NCBI RefSeq assembly: GCF_018320785.1
Contig: NC_054875.1
Span: forward strand, 30,633,157-30,697,156
Reading direction: 5' to 3'
Length of the DNA stretch: 64,000 bases
From: Cheilinus undulatus
Lineage: Eukaryota; Chordata; Actinopteri; Labriformes; Labridae
Positions 37,001 through 63,039 of this stretch are shown here, one piece after another. The first letter of the stretch is position 1; each line of letters starts with the position of its first letter. The notes below the pieces were generated by a model. It saw only the letters and a list, made by a program, of their open reading frames with translations, had not been told where the DNA came from and made no database searches. The translations under genes and the position numbers were made by a program.

Positions 37001-39963
37001 AACTTGGAAATTACAGTATCCTGTTTTTGAGAAACCCGGTTTTGCTACCTTGAAAACTCCAAAAGAAAACCTACTACTACCTGCGCAGGCACACTTTTGA
37101 TTTAACTTCAGATACTTTGAAATACTGCAGCTGTGTGGGGAAGGAACACCTTGTCTGCTCTACCCAGAGAAAGTGACAGTTCGGCGGCTGTGTCTGCCAC
37201 AGATCAGTTTGTGTACTGACAGCAGTTTGTGTTGAAACCCGCTTATGTTTAGATAAAACATGAACTGAGCAGGTTAATTTTTCAGCCATGAATGAAATGA
37301 GAGCTTAGATTACTGTGGAAAGAATGACAGCTCATGCCATGCAGTGGCTTGCACAGACTATTTCAAGGGCAGGGGTGAAAAAAAATGAGCACATACAGCG
37401 CATTCTTGCCACTGAAGAGGGCACTACGTTTCGCATGTTTTCGAGGGCACTTTAGCACGTGTTTTGGCTCCCAAGAGGGCACTTTAGCATGCATTTTGGC
37501 TCCCAAGAGGGCACTTTAGCATGCATTTTGGCTCCCAAGAGGGCACTTTAGCATGTGTTTTGGCTCCCAAGAGGGCACTTTAGCGTGCGCTTTTCAACAA
37601 TTGCACACCACTAATGCCATGAGTTACCGGGAACTAGAGTTCTGTAAGCTGATGATGGAACGACGGCATCATCGCCATCACCTCCCTGTCCTGAAAACGA
37701 TGGCTCTTCTGGTGTACTTTTCAAAGTTAAAGTGTAACCTTTCTCAAGGACCCGTTTTCACATGCTTTTATTTTGAAGTTGCTGACAGACAGTTATTTGG
37801 TGAAGTAATGAAGCCAACTTCAAGTTGCTTTGCTCTCTGCCAAACTTCCGTAGTGATGAATAGTAATAATTATAATCGCCCAATAGTTATAATAATTTAG
37901 AATATCAAGGAAAATTAAGGAAATTTAGATTTAAAATCTTATTCATTGCCATCCTCTTAGTCTCTTTTCTGCAGATGCTTTATTACACGTAAGCACACGT
38001 TCTTAATATAAACAATTGATTTTGCACATGTAAACACAGCATCACAGTTTAATATGATTAAAAAAAAAAAAAAAAAGGGATGTGTCTCATAACTGGGATA
38101 TTCAAGTCCATACACAGTCAATGACTTTAAGCAAATTCAGTCATTACGTGTATTTTTCAGTTGGATTCCAGAAATACTTATAAAATATGGGTAAGAGAGA
38201 GGGGTCAACCTTTGAGGGTATGTCTCAGACCTTAATAGACCCCCTCCCTAAGTTGGTACAGGGAAGCTTCATTGTTGGCAAAGAGGGCACAGACAACAGA
38301 TGGCTTTTACATAAAGTGCATTATTCTCCACCTGTGGAATGCCACTCTTACTGTTGCCTTTAGCAGTGCTTTTTCCTGCGTGTATCACTTTATTTCCTGT
38401 CTCGCCTGTTTTTTCTACAGTGCCCTGCAACTATACCCCTTTCATGGTTGAAGCACTAAAACCCCCCTCTAACTTTAATTAACATCACCTGCCTTCTCTG
38501 TGAGCTTGTGTGCCTAATAGAGGATGAAAGGACTTCTAATGCTGTGTTAGGAAGTGAATAATATGAGGAATTATACGCTACTTGGGGCGACTACATCTCT
38601 GAATAGATATAAACCCGTTAAACCCATTAGAGTCAGCATCCTTGGGTTGGTGGCTGTATTTCTTTACAACAAGAATAAGCAAACATAATACTCTTGCCAT
38701 ATTAAACCTTTTTTTATTCAAAAAATAAATAATATCTATGAGCTGAATGAGCTGTGTAATTACAGTCTGCAGGGGGTGAGTTTCAAGTTGTGTTTAAGTT
38801 GGATTTAGTGTGCCGTGCAAACACACATGGGCAAACCATTTCTCTGCTTTGATGTAATGTATATGTTGCTACAACTTGAGGCCTGTGAGCCAGTTCACGG
38901 CTATAACTTAGTCATAAATTGTAGGCTATCTCAGACACATGCAAGCCCTGTCCACCTGCACATTTTTGGGGTGATATGGCAGCCTTGATATTAAAAAAAT
39001 ATTCAGCTGGAATCAAGCCTATAACTGCATGAAGGTTCAAACCTGAGCCAAACACACGGCTCCATTTAGTGCCAAACAAACAGTCTCTTTGAAAAGACCT
39101 CAAATTCCCATCACTGCAGCTCTGTTCTCCCTGCAGAGGCTAATTTTGGCTGGGTTCCTCTCGTAACTGACCTGTGACCCACCTCTATAGCCACCCACTA
39201 GCTGGGAACAAGGAGGTAGCTTTGCTTTGTCTACAGGAAACGCCAATAATGTAAACATCACACTGCAAGGACTTTAAAGTTGTATCAAAAGTGTAGCTGC
39301 TTCATTTTAGAAAAATGCTGCATTTTTTAAAACAACACAAATAAAGGCATTTGCTTCTGCTTCCCCGTCAATCATGTGTTGACATCATGTGAGTGAGAAA
39401 AGACTGAAAATACAGACTTTGTTATGTATCAGTCTCCCCACATAACACTGTACACCACCTGCTTTCTATCCTGCCAGCTGTCAGACACCACAGATTATTG
39501 TCTGCAAATGGTAAATGTACTTCAGCACTGCAGAGAAAGAGGTGTGAGTTTGTGTTACTTTGCCAACAACCCTGTAGTTCTCACAACATGTGGCCTGTGG
39601 GTTTTATTTCATAAACTCTTTTCTTTCCAAAACAGAAAGCCCACAACCTACACAGATCAATATCATACACAAACTCAAGGTAAGAACACACTGACAGATA
39701 ATTAAACCCAATAAGCCTCTATGTGTTGATTGAACTAATGCATACCTTTGTCATCTGGAGTAAAGCAGAGACCTCCAGGACCTAGAGATGGAGCTACAAT
39801 AATGTGAGTATTGCTCAGCCCTACATTATAAGGTTGAAGACTGTTAAACAGCAAGAGCTGGAACTTATTAAACAAACACCTGTGTCTGCCTCAATGTAAA
39901 GTACGACAGCAGAGCACATACATCTTTACATTTTATGTGTTCTTCTCTCTCCACAGGCAGTAA
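31093..39963 (+). CDS. csf1: Macrophage colony-stimulating factor (CSF1), short teleost form
   Basis: Exons: 31093-31134, 32755-32868, 32962-33024, 33135-33305, 33477-33678, 33769-33905, 39636-39679, 39957-39963. Phases join to give 259 residues. The signal anchor spans exons 1-2 (CLCMLMFLSFPLTMA). The four-helix cytokine domain begins VPGPCRHSITREHLL and continues with ITYTFTER, KAALPWILELL and NIYSQKCVPQINEE; cysteines match the CSF1 pattern. A short stalk with sequon NFT precedes a transmembrane helix (LGFIIASICGGLLFILTLYC) and a cytoplasmic tail of about 20 residues. It binds CSF1R and drives macrophage and pigment-cell survival. The length resembles the short teleost paralogue (MCSF2 or csf1b) rather than the long one; paralogue choice is inference. 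The last two exons depend on splice signals and frame alone. Confidence 0.9.
35868..36040 (+). repeat. Helicase-like dispersed repeat, copy B (csf1 intron)
   Basis: The frame reads SELAISLLKEEQGTPLKAFH, the same segment as the copies at 16.4, 52.3 and 56.3 kb. It is a short fragment within the 5.7-kb csf1 intron. Confidence 0.5.
36911..38120. mobile_element. 1.2-kb inverted-repeat element in csf1 intron
   Basis: The left end TGACTGTGTTTACATGAACT then TGAGTATCCC matches the reverse complement of the right end, TGACTGTGTATGGACTTGAA then TATCCCAG, giving termini of about 30 bp. Just inside the left end the word GAGTATCCCGGTTT is duplicated. The interior has a 32-bp tandem array and a plus-strand frame with RELEFCKLMMERRHHRH. 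No transposase is seen. Confidence 0.7.
37417..37590 (+). repeat. 32-bp tandem repeat, about 5.5 copies
   Basis: Unit starts lie at 37,443, 37,475, 37,507, 37,539 and 37,571 (last copy partial), each opening GAGGGCACTTTAGCATG and closing TTTTGGCTCCCAA. A shortened degenerate unit precedes them at 37,417. Units differ at only a few bases, suggesting recent expansion. Confidence 0.85.
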
Positions 39964-40326
39964 AGAGCACATCGCTGCAGCAGCAGATGGAGCACATGTG
40001 AAGCTGTACATTTTACCCATCATGAACAAGTTTCCATAGCAGTACCGTGTGTGCAACGTATCATGCTCACCTATTTAATCAGCAGCTTGGCTTTGACTGG
40101 AAGCAGAGATGGACCCTATTTTGAAAACCATGCTATGTATATAATGTTTATGCGTTATCTACTGCAGATATCTTTTCAAGTCCACTAAAAAAAAAGTTTT
40201 ATTTTTACACTAGTCAAGTATGTTGGGTAATGTTTCTCCATTTGCTACCACTTAACCAAATGTTTATAATGTTTGCAAAACACTATGTTATTTATTAGTT
40301 TGACTTTATTCCATCACTGTACTGAT

Positions 40327-40332
40327 AATAAA
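40327..40332 (+). terminator. csf1 polyadenylation signal
   Basis: AATAAA lies 364 bases after the csf1 stop codon and is the first good signal downstream. Confidence 0.6.
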
Positions 40333-40334
40333 AA

Positions 40335-42360
40335 TGCATTAATACTGAATTCAAAACAAGATGCTGTCCAGCAAGCAGTGCATTGATACACAAATTCTAT
40401 AAAGTGACATCTGGAGAACAGACGAAGGCCTTATTAAAGAATTTAAGCTACGGTTGAATTTTACTCTGCACTTTAATGAGAGCCAAAATGCTTTATCATC
40501 ATCTAAAGTGTTTTCCACTGCTTTGGAAAACTGTTTAGTTCCATCGTTATCAGCCTGCATCACTCATTCATGTACATTCTTCTACCAGTATTAAGAAGCA
40601 ATGACTAAAGGTTTGTATATTCAGTTTTATTGCAACACAGTATGAATAGTTCAGCTTGCACCCTGGAGTATATTCTGTTGTTGGTCACACACACTGAGCT
40701 GCTGTTATTGGCCGAGCACAATAATAAGACGGATAGGCTCACAGCAGTTGCTGCTGCAGCCTCGCAAGAAACGTCTCCACTGGGCAGGATCAGATAAGAT
40801 AAGATAGATGTTGATGTTCAAAGGGAAATTTATCTTGGACGCATCCAGTTTCTGCTGTTCATAAAACATAAAATCACATGGCAAACAGGAAAATACCGGG
40901 GGGGGGCTGTGATGACTTTCACTCATGTTCACTCAGTGACAGTCCAGCCCTGTTTTATAATCCAAAATTGCATAATGTCTAAGTCAGACAACATTTCCCT
41001 ACACTTTGATGAGGAGTGTTTCATTAAATCCTGTCAAAAGATTCCCACATGTGATGGTGTGCATGTTTACTGGCCACTGTTTTGCTTTTTTTAAGAGTCT
41101 GTGTAGGAAGCAGGGGAGGGAAGGGAAAAAAACACAGCCCTACCTCACAGCCCGTTCAGAACAATGTGCAGCCTGCAATTTAACTTGATCTATAACAACC
41201 TTAATTTCACAGGCTACTGCTTATCAGAGTGCAAACCACTGTGGCGCTGGCAGTAATCCACTCTTCGGCCCAAAACATGACTCCATTACAAAACAAGGAA
41301 AGTATTCCTCTAATTTGATTTAGTGCCTCTCTGCTAAAGATTAAAGGCAGCTGTGAAAGATGAAAAGGCAAGTTGTCTTCAACAATAAATATGTGGGAAC
41401 TGCCTAAGACCAGTCAGAACTGTCAGGAGAGCAGCCGCCCCTTTTCACACTGCCGACCTCTTTTTCCTTCAAAATTTGAGGAAACAGAAGTTGTTATTGT
41501 TGCAATGATTGTATTTTGGTCAGAATTCAGGAGGATAACTATGGAGATATTTTGATGTAATATTGGATAACAGTGATTGATTCTTAGAGGGAAAAAGAAA
41601 CTTAAATTACAAAAGTTTACACAATTTATAGCTTTCTTGCTCAGTGGATCCAATTTGAATTGGGGTACTTTTTATTGCTAAATTGCTGTTTATCAAAGAT
41701 GAGTTGTTTCTAATGAACACACAATGGATATGGGCTCAGAAATTACAAGCCAAAACAATTATTTATAAGCACACAGACAAGATACTGATAAGATCAAATA
41801 ATTTTAGGATAGTTACAGATCTAACACATGATCATCCTTTAAGGTTCATATCAGATATAGACTAAAAACTACTGATCACAGTATTCTATATGTAAGAGAA
41901 GCAAAAGTCCCTTATTAATAATGCATAACTGATAATACGTTCTAGTGAGACTCATTGCTGCCCAAGCTGCTGTTCTATCACCTCGTGCCACATGGTGGAG
42001 GCAAAGATCCAAACTGAATCTCACACCAATGATTCGCAGTTTATACAGGTTGGATTATGACTGACATCACACAAGGATAACTTCAGGAACTGGTCATCTA
42101 ACAAGTTTAGTTATGTGGCCTATCAGTCTGTGATCCACACAACATCTGGATGCGGGATTATGTCTCTGTGGTATCTTCCGTTGATTAACACTAGAGCTAT
42201 TTAATCAGTTGAAATAGTAAAAACGTGCTCACAGCATCTAAAAACCCTTGTCTTAACAAAAATGTTTTGATGGAGTGGACTGTCATCAGATTGCTTCAAA
42301 TGGACCTGAAGCACTAAGGATGATGGGAGATGTATTACACATCCCAGAGGGCAGGAATTG
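40335..42360. other. Intergenic stretch between convergent csf1 and fibromodulin
   Basis: No supported exon. The part nearest 42,360 is expected to be fibromodulin 3' UTR on the minus strand. A G-run lies at about 40,899-40,907. Confidence 0.5.
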
Positions 42361-44405
42361 CTACACATCAATGAATGCAACACGCCGCAAACAGTAGGCA
42401 GCTTCCGCAGGAATGTCTTTGGCACTGATCTTGTTGCCATCCAAGCGCAGCATTCTCAGCCTGGAGAAGGTTCTCATGTCGATGGTACTACAGAAACTGC
42501 TCAGCGAGAACTCTGAAAGACAACAAGAGGAGGGAAATATGAAGGGAGGTAAACTCCTCCTGGGACTTATTAAGGATGTAAAAAAGTTACAGTTCATTAT
42601 TTTGTTTTTGTATAACAGCTACTCAAAAAGCCACTGATATGACTTAAAAGTATTCTTCCTGTTTTTGATTAAAGTCTCAAGTTTTGCTCTTGTTTTACAG
42701 TGCAGTGTTTTATTTGTTTATATTGGTCATATAAAGTTTGTATTGAGTTTGAATGAGATTTTATATAGAGAATTATTTAAGGAAAACTTCAAAGACTAAT
42801 TCACACTGATGTAGCAGACATCTAGTGGTTGAAACTGTGCTCGCTGCATGCTCAGTCTCCAGTCTTAACCTGATGTGTAGTGTTACATCACTGCAGGGTG
42901 TAGTAAAAAGGGCAACACATCCAACTGTAAGAGCACATAGGAAATGTTGATTTTTGGAGAGTAGGATAAGCAAATGTTATTTGAAGCTGGAGTATGTTGA
43001 TATTCCAAATACTGTTAAGCAGTGCTGTGTAAATAGGGCAGCCATAAACAATAAAGGCTGCGTAGCTGCATGTCTGATTTTCATGTCAGTTTTTTAATCA
43101 CAAAACCAAAATGGCCTGCATGCAATCAAAGGGAGATGACTTAAAAATAAAGGACACATATTTCTTCCTTTTACAAGGATTTTTACAATTTTCCGCCCAT
43201 ATTTTCTGCCAAACTGTATGTCATGTTAAATGGATTATAACAATCGAATCTAAGAAAAAAATGACCTAAAAGGGACTAAGTGGCAGTATCTAATGCATTA
43301 GATAAATTGGTAATGATGGCTAGAGGCTGCATGTAAAAATGGCATTTTAATTGGAAAAAAAAACCTTCCAGTTTCACATGAAAAAGCAGTATTATTACAT
43401 TTCCTAAAACAACTACAGATTTCATTAACATCACTTCTATATTCCTCGAAATCATTTAAATGTTCAGAATCATCACTACAAGTTAAAAATCTTGAATAAC
43501 AGAGAAGTGTTCATACCTTTGATTTTATTGGCATGTAAATAAAGGTTCTCCAGGTTCCTACTGACAGCAGGGATTTTCTCCAGTTTATTGAAAGAGAGAT
43601 CAAGCTCAATCAGTGTGCTGACGTTAAAGACATTGGAGGGAAGTCCTTTCTCCGTCAGCTTGTTATGAGCCAACCGGACAAAGTGCAGTTTGGGATACAT
43701 GGTGAGAAATCCTTCTGGAACACTCTCTATGTTGTTATAGTCCAAGTAGAGCTGTTGAACTCTGTCAGGGAGGTTTTCAGGGACTTTCTTCAGCTTGTTC
43801 TTCCTTATATCCAGCAAAGACAGAGACTTCAGCCCCTTGAACAAACCTCCAATGTCCTCTAAGGCATTTGCTTGGAGCTGTAATGTGGTGAGGTTTGCCA
43901 TTCCCTCGAATGAGTTGGAGTTGATTTTAGAGATCTTGTTATGACCAAGCCGCAGAGCTGTAATAGACTTAGGCAAGTTTGGAGGCACTCGTGTGAGCTC
44001 ATTGTGATCCAAGTAAAGCTGGTCCAGGTTCTTGAGCTTGCTGAACACATTTTTGCCGATCTTGTCCGAGCTGAGCTTATTGTGAAACAGAACAACCCAC
44101 ACCAGATTAGTGGCATTATCAAACACTCCATCCTGGATGCTTGTGATCTGGTTACGCTGAAGGTAGGCGTACTTGATATGTGAGGGGACGTATGGCACAT
44201 GCTGGAGGTTGCGGCCGTGACAGTACATTGCCGTGGGGTAGGTAGACGGGCAGTCACACTCCAGGGGGCAGTCCACATCCTCGGCCTGCCAGCCAGCATG
44301 ACGCCGCCGCCCTCTCAGCTGGGACAGCCACTTAAACTGGCTGTACTGCTGGCTGACACCCAACTCCACTAGTCCCATAATGAGGAGGAGAACCACTGTC
44401 CGCAT
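42361..44405 (-). CDS. fmod: Fibromodulin (class II small leucine-rich proteoglycan)
   Basis: Coding exons on the minus strand are 44405-43517 and 42512-42361, joined G|AG to give 346 residues (human 376). The upstream coding-exon boundary is an AG acceptor five bases before ATG, so a non-coding first exon is expected further right, as in vertebrate FMOD. Features: signal peptide (MRTVVLLLIMGLVELGVSQQ); N-terminal cysteine cluster C-x3-C-x-C-x9-C; leucine-rich repeats with FMOD-specific text such as TSIQDGVFDNATNL and LYLDHNELTRVPPNLP; sequons NAT, NLT and NVS; C-terminal ear-repeat cysteines (SFCST and AYCLRR). It binds fibrillar collagen and regulates fibril growth. The N-terminal extension lacks the usual tyrosine cluster and is basic. 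Lumican, keratocan and PRELP fit less well. Confidence 0.92.
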
Positions 44406-47400
44406 TATCACTGACAAGAACCAGAAAGAGAAAAAAGTTAATAAAATTCAAGGTCAAACTTAGCATATGACCTTATTTACAAATCTCCAAAACACTCTTA
44501 TTTGAAATTTGATGGCTGACTCTTATTTTTCTAAAGACAAATCTCCTTGCTGCATTTTTACAATGTACAGTAGACACTGTATACCCACCGGTTGGTAGAC
44601 CAGAGTTGACGCCTCCTCCCTTGCTCACCTCTTCTGTGTCTCCCTCGGACTGGAGGAATATTTAGTTGGTATGAAGTAAATACTCCTTCCCAACCCAGCT
44701 GCAGCCCCCGCCACCCAGCCTCATTAGAGCACATACATCTTTCCATTTGCTTGCGGAACCTACAATATAGCACATCACCTCCAGCCATGACAATATCAAT
44801 CCCATCTGTGGAACGGTGTGGCCATCTGCTTTTTAACAACCTTGTTTTCCCTCACTGTGTCATGCCTTATCATTAGCACAGCCACTGGAAGCCTAGCTAG
44901 CTTTATTATCCTGCTGTAGACATTGTGAAGAGGGTGGGGGGTCATGGTATAGAAAATTTAACGAACTGTACTAGACGCTATAATTGGTGGTGTACTTCCC
45001 ATAAAAAAAAAAAACAGCTTTGTTAAAGTTAAAAATGTAACTATGAGATTGCGGCATGCTCTGCTACATTATGTTCCAACATGTACCAAGCATGACAAAC
45101 CCTGTTATTTGTCTGCAATCATCATTCTTAAGCATTTTTTGTCTTTCTCTGTTGCTGCCTGCCTATGTACCCATGTTTGTAAATTACAGTGTTCAACCAG
45201 TGGGAGAAAGTTAACATGTTTGTGCAGGCGCCTGCAGGCAAAAGCGCATCCTTCGTTTAGAGAGGGCCTCTCCATTCATTGGCTCCACAGGAGAAGGAAA
45301 ATTGTAGGCAGACTGTTGAGATTTTTTCATTTTCCAAATCTGCTTCCTGGCCTCTCTCAGGAAATGAAGGCCAATGTGATGATTTGAAAATGGATGTTGT
45401 TCAGAAGGTAATAGACCCTAATCAGCAAACAATCAAATGTAAGAAGAGAGGGGGCCTGAGGATAAACATGTGGGACTCATTTGCACCAAAGAGGTGGTAG
45501 ATTATCAGTCAAAAGGGGAAGAAAATACTCCTGATAACAATTACATCAAATGAGTAACAGTGAGTATTTTTTCCCTCTAGTGTGATGTTACATCATTATA
45601 GTGTAGAGCCGTGGCTATCATTGTGTTACAACTGGGCTGTGAAGACAAAGTCGTAAGACTCTAGGTCAAAAAAGACCTTTATTTGGATAAATGATCATAC
45701 AGTTACAATTAAAGCAGCTTCAGATCTCCTCAACTAGTAAATACAATCTTTATCTATCAAGACTGCTTTATCCCTAAACGTGTCTAAAATGTCAGAATTA
45801 AAACAAGATGAAAAAGTTGAATATTTCATCCTGTAATTGAAAGCTCATGTCAAACAAAAACAATTTGTGAGCCAAAAAGGTAAAGTTGAAATGCTGTTAT
45901 TCATCACAAATGGATTTAACTACACACCAATTACAGTAGATTATAATAAAAACATCTTAATATGAAACATATTTTTGTTTTACTTTGAGCTTTCGGATTC
46001 TTTGAAAATGACAGATCACATAATGTTGGTTTTAAAGTGAGTGGGTGTATCAAATCAAGAGGAATTTGTGGTTTGTATGTGTCAATAGCTCATTGACTAA
46101 GTCAGAAAAAAAAAAAACATAAACATACCACTGGACAATTCCACTACAGTTATTTTGGACGAGGATTGGCCTGTTTAACCATGGCATCATGGTTTAATAC
46201 ATTTTGGATACACTTCTGAATGGTCTGCTATTAAGATTGTAAGACAATTTCCCCCTAAAGTATCTGCCAAGATTTTTCATGATGCATGCCAATGTTTTCA
46301 ACAATTCTAAGGTGCATGACTTAGCTTTCAGCTAGGGTTGGTTGTAGATGTCAATGCATTGCCATGTTTTACTTACTGACCAATGAGAGAGGGGGTTTGT
46401 TTAGGAAATCAGGGGGAGAGAGTGGGGAATGACATATGGGTAAGAAGCCACAGGTTGGATGAACAAAAAAAAACAATTTTTTTTTTTTTTTGCAAATGTG
46501 GTGTGTGTAAACGTGCCACTAATCATATTCTTCCTATGTCAGAGACAGCTCAAGTGAAGAAATTAATGTGACTCTATGCTGATGAAAGAAAAGCTAACTG
46601 GCAAAAAACACAAACATTAGCAGGGAGAATCAAGATTTTTAATCCAGAACATAAGGCAGACAGTGTAATAGTAATGTGCAACAATTCCACTCTTTAAGTC
46701 TTTAAGCATCACAGTTTACAACCACACATTTTTTCAAACTAAAAACAATACTAGAACAAGCACTAATTAAATTACTGCTTTGGGAAAAATCAAAGCCACA
46801 GAAGCATGCAGATGGTAGTAAGTGGCTTCATTTCCTCAATCAAATGTAATTATCTCCAATCTCATACACATCACAAGCATGAATATTGCTCAACATGGTA
46901 AGTTGGAAAGTAGTTACACTACTACAGTGTGTAAAGAAACCACTGTTCTGTGGTACAGAGTATCCCCTGTGGCATCACATTAGCATGAAAACCAAATAGT
47001 GTGGTTTTTGGCAAGGGTCACTCTTCACACAGATAGAAATTATGCTGAAAAGGTTCTTATATTTCTCCTGAGGCAAAAAAGCTTTCAAAAAAGTTTTTGA
47101 ACTGGAAAAACATTAAAATACAATGACAGCAGACAGAGAGCAAATAAGAACTATCAGTCATCTGACAAAGCTCACTAGCGTGGCTGCTGATAATGTCTTG
47201 TCCTATAATAGATCACAGGAAGTAGCCATAGTGCACATATGGAATACTACAGGAACACTCTTGTCATACATTTAACCATTTTCTTGCAAAATGGATATAC
47301 AGTTCTACTTGGCGGAGAAGGCTGTGCTCTAAAGATGCTCCCTAGGTTAGTCCAGCAGCATGTTTTGGCTTTCCAGGGAGGGCATGGCTAGAAACCCCCA

Positions 47401-48650
47401 TATGGATAGAAACATTTATGACAATGCATATTGAATACTACAAAATTAGTTAAAAAGCAATTAATCTATAGTAGTATGAATCTGAATAGGAGATCTGAGA
47501 GGTGATAATTAGGATCAGCTAGCCATCAGCTGATCATGTCTGGGCGTATGACTTCCGTGTCTTGCATAAACTAAGGCTAGGCTTCATTATACAGAATATC
47601 CATCCACCCATCCATTGTGAAGTTTCGACCAATCAAATCAGGGTGTTTTATACCATCCAAGCTTTATTTCTTAGTAACTTCAAATGAAAGTGGCACTGTG
47701 TGAAATGAGTGCCCTCTGTTATGACCCCTGCAGGCTTGAGCACTGCAGACTGTGCATCATCACCAGTCTGCACTGTGCTGCCCCTCCGGTAAGTTGATTT
47801 CAAGAGCTGGGTTTCCATGAGTGGAACTGCTTGACTGAATATGGTTTAGTCCGGCTTGGTATGGTAAACCCCAAAATAGTTTGTGTTTCCACAGACACCC
47901 GTACCCTGACTTGGTGGGAGGCGTTGTAAGCCAAATGGCTATGCCACCATTGGGAATTGTTCTCATGTCCAGTTCCCTGTACACCTTCTTATCACTGACA
48001 GTCACCAGGAACCCCTGCATCTCTCAGGTCATCCGAGGGATGGTATTGCACACTGATACTGTTGATTAAAAATATTGTACTGATAATAACTTTCTTTTGA
48101 AATCCACAGGATATCTAAACATAGCCTGTTCCATGTATCTATTATGTACGTGTGTAACTCCACAATTTAGGATAGGTAAGCTTGGTACCCCCTACAGAAG
48201 GGTACCAAAAAAAATGGACACTGCTTGTCAGCTATTTAGGACCCTTTTCACATTCTGAAAATGGAACAAATATAAGCATACCATACCAAACTAAACTGGA
48301 CTGCTCAGTGAAAATGACCTTTAATAATCCCTGCTGAATTACTTTGAAATAAGTCAATTCCTCTAGTTAAAAGTACTGGGCCAGACTGGCTGCGAGAGAC
48401 TTGATATGCTTCTGTTGTTGTCAGAATAATTGGCCTGCTGGTGAGAAGAGTAAAACTTTATGCCTATTTCATCACCAAGTGCAAAACAGTACACAACAGC
48501 TACATGTATATGTAATGTTACTTTGCCACCCAACAGATGGATCCATGAGGTGTGGAGAGGGAGGGACCTAGCTTTAGGTCGGGTAAAAGTCAGTCAGTTT
48601 CTCAAGGATGCATATCCTCATTTCCCTCTTTGCCTTTAGTGAGAAAGCGT
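44406..48650. other. Fibromodulin upstream region and intergenic stretch
   Basis: A plausible donor for the non-coding first fibromodulin exon is GAG|GTGAGC on the minus strand at 44,629/44,628. No TATA box is convincing. The rest shows no supported exon; a repeat fragment lies at 46,380-46,460 and poly-T at 46,478-46,491. Confidence 0.4.
46380..46460 (+). repeat. SINE or LINE-tail-like fragment
   Basis: The phrase GGGGAGAGAGTGGGGAATGA followed by CATATGGGTAAGAAGCCACA belongs to a common teleost repeat related to the minus-strand fragment at about 18,150-18,300. It is short and truncated. Confidence 0.45.
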
Positions 48651-48655
48651 TTTGT

Positions 48656-63037
<14,382 letters not shown>

Positions 63038-63039
63038 CT

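Noticed and set aside
37417-37590. Tandem array considered as a CRISPR array
   Set aside because: Units abut with no spacers, and the genome is a vertebrate.
43859-44299. 146-codon open frame on the minus strand within the fibromodulin exon
   Set aside because: It is another frame of the fibromodulin exon, whose leucine-rich repeat frame is unambiguous.
44406-44417. Extension of the fibromodulin frame upstream of ATG to a TTG codon
   Set aside because: The extra codons cross the splice acceptor (TTCTTGTCAG) and belong to the intron; ATG at 44,405 starts the protein.
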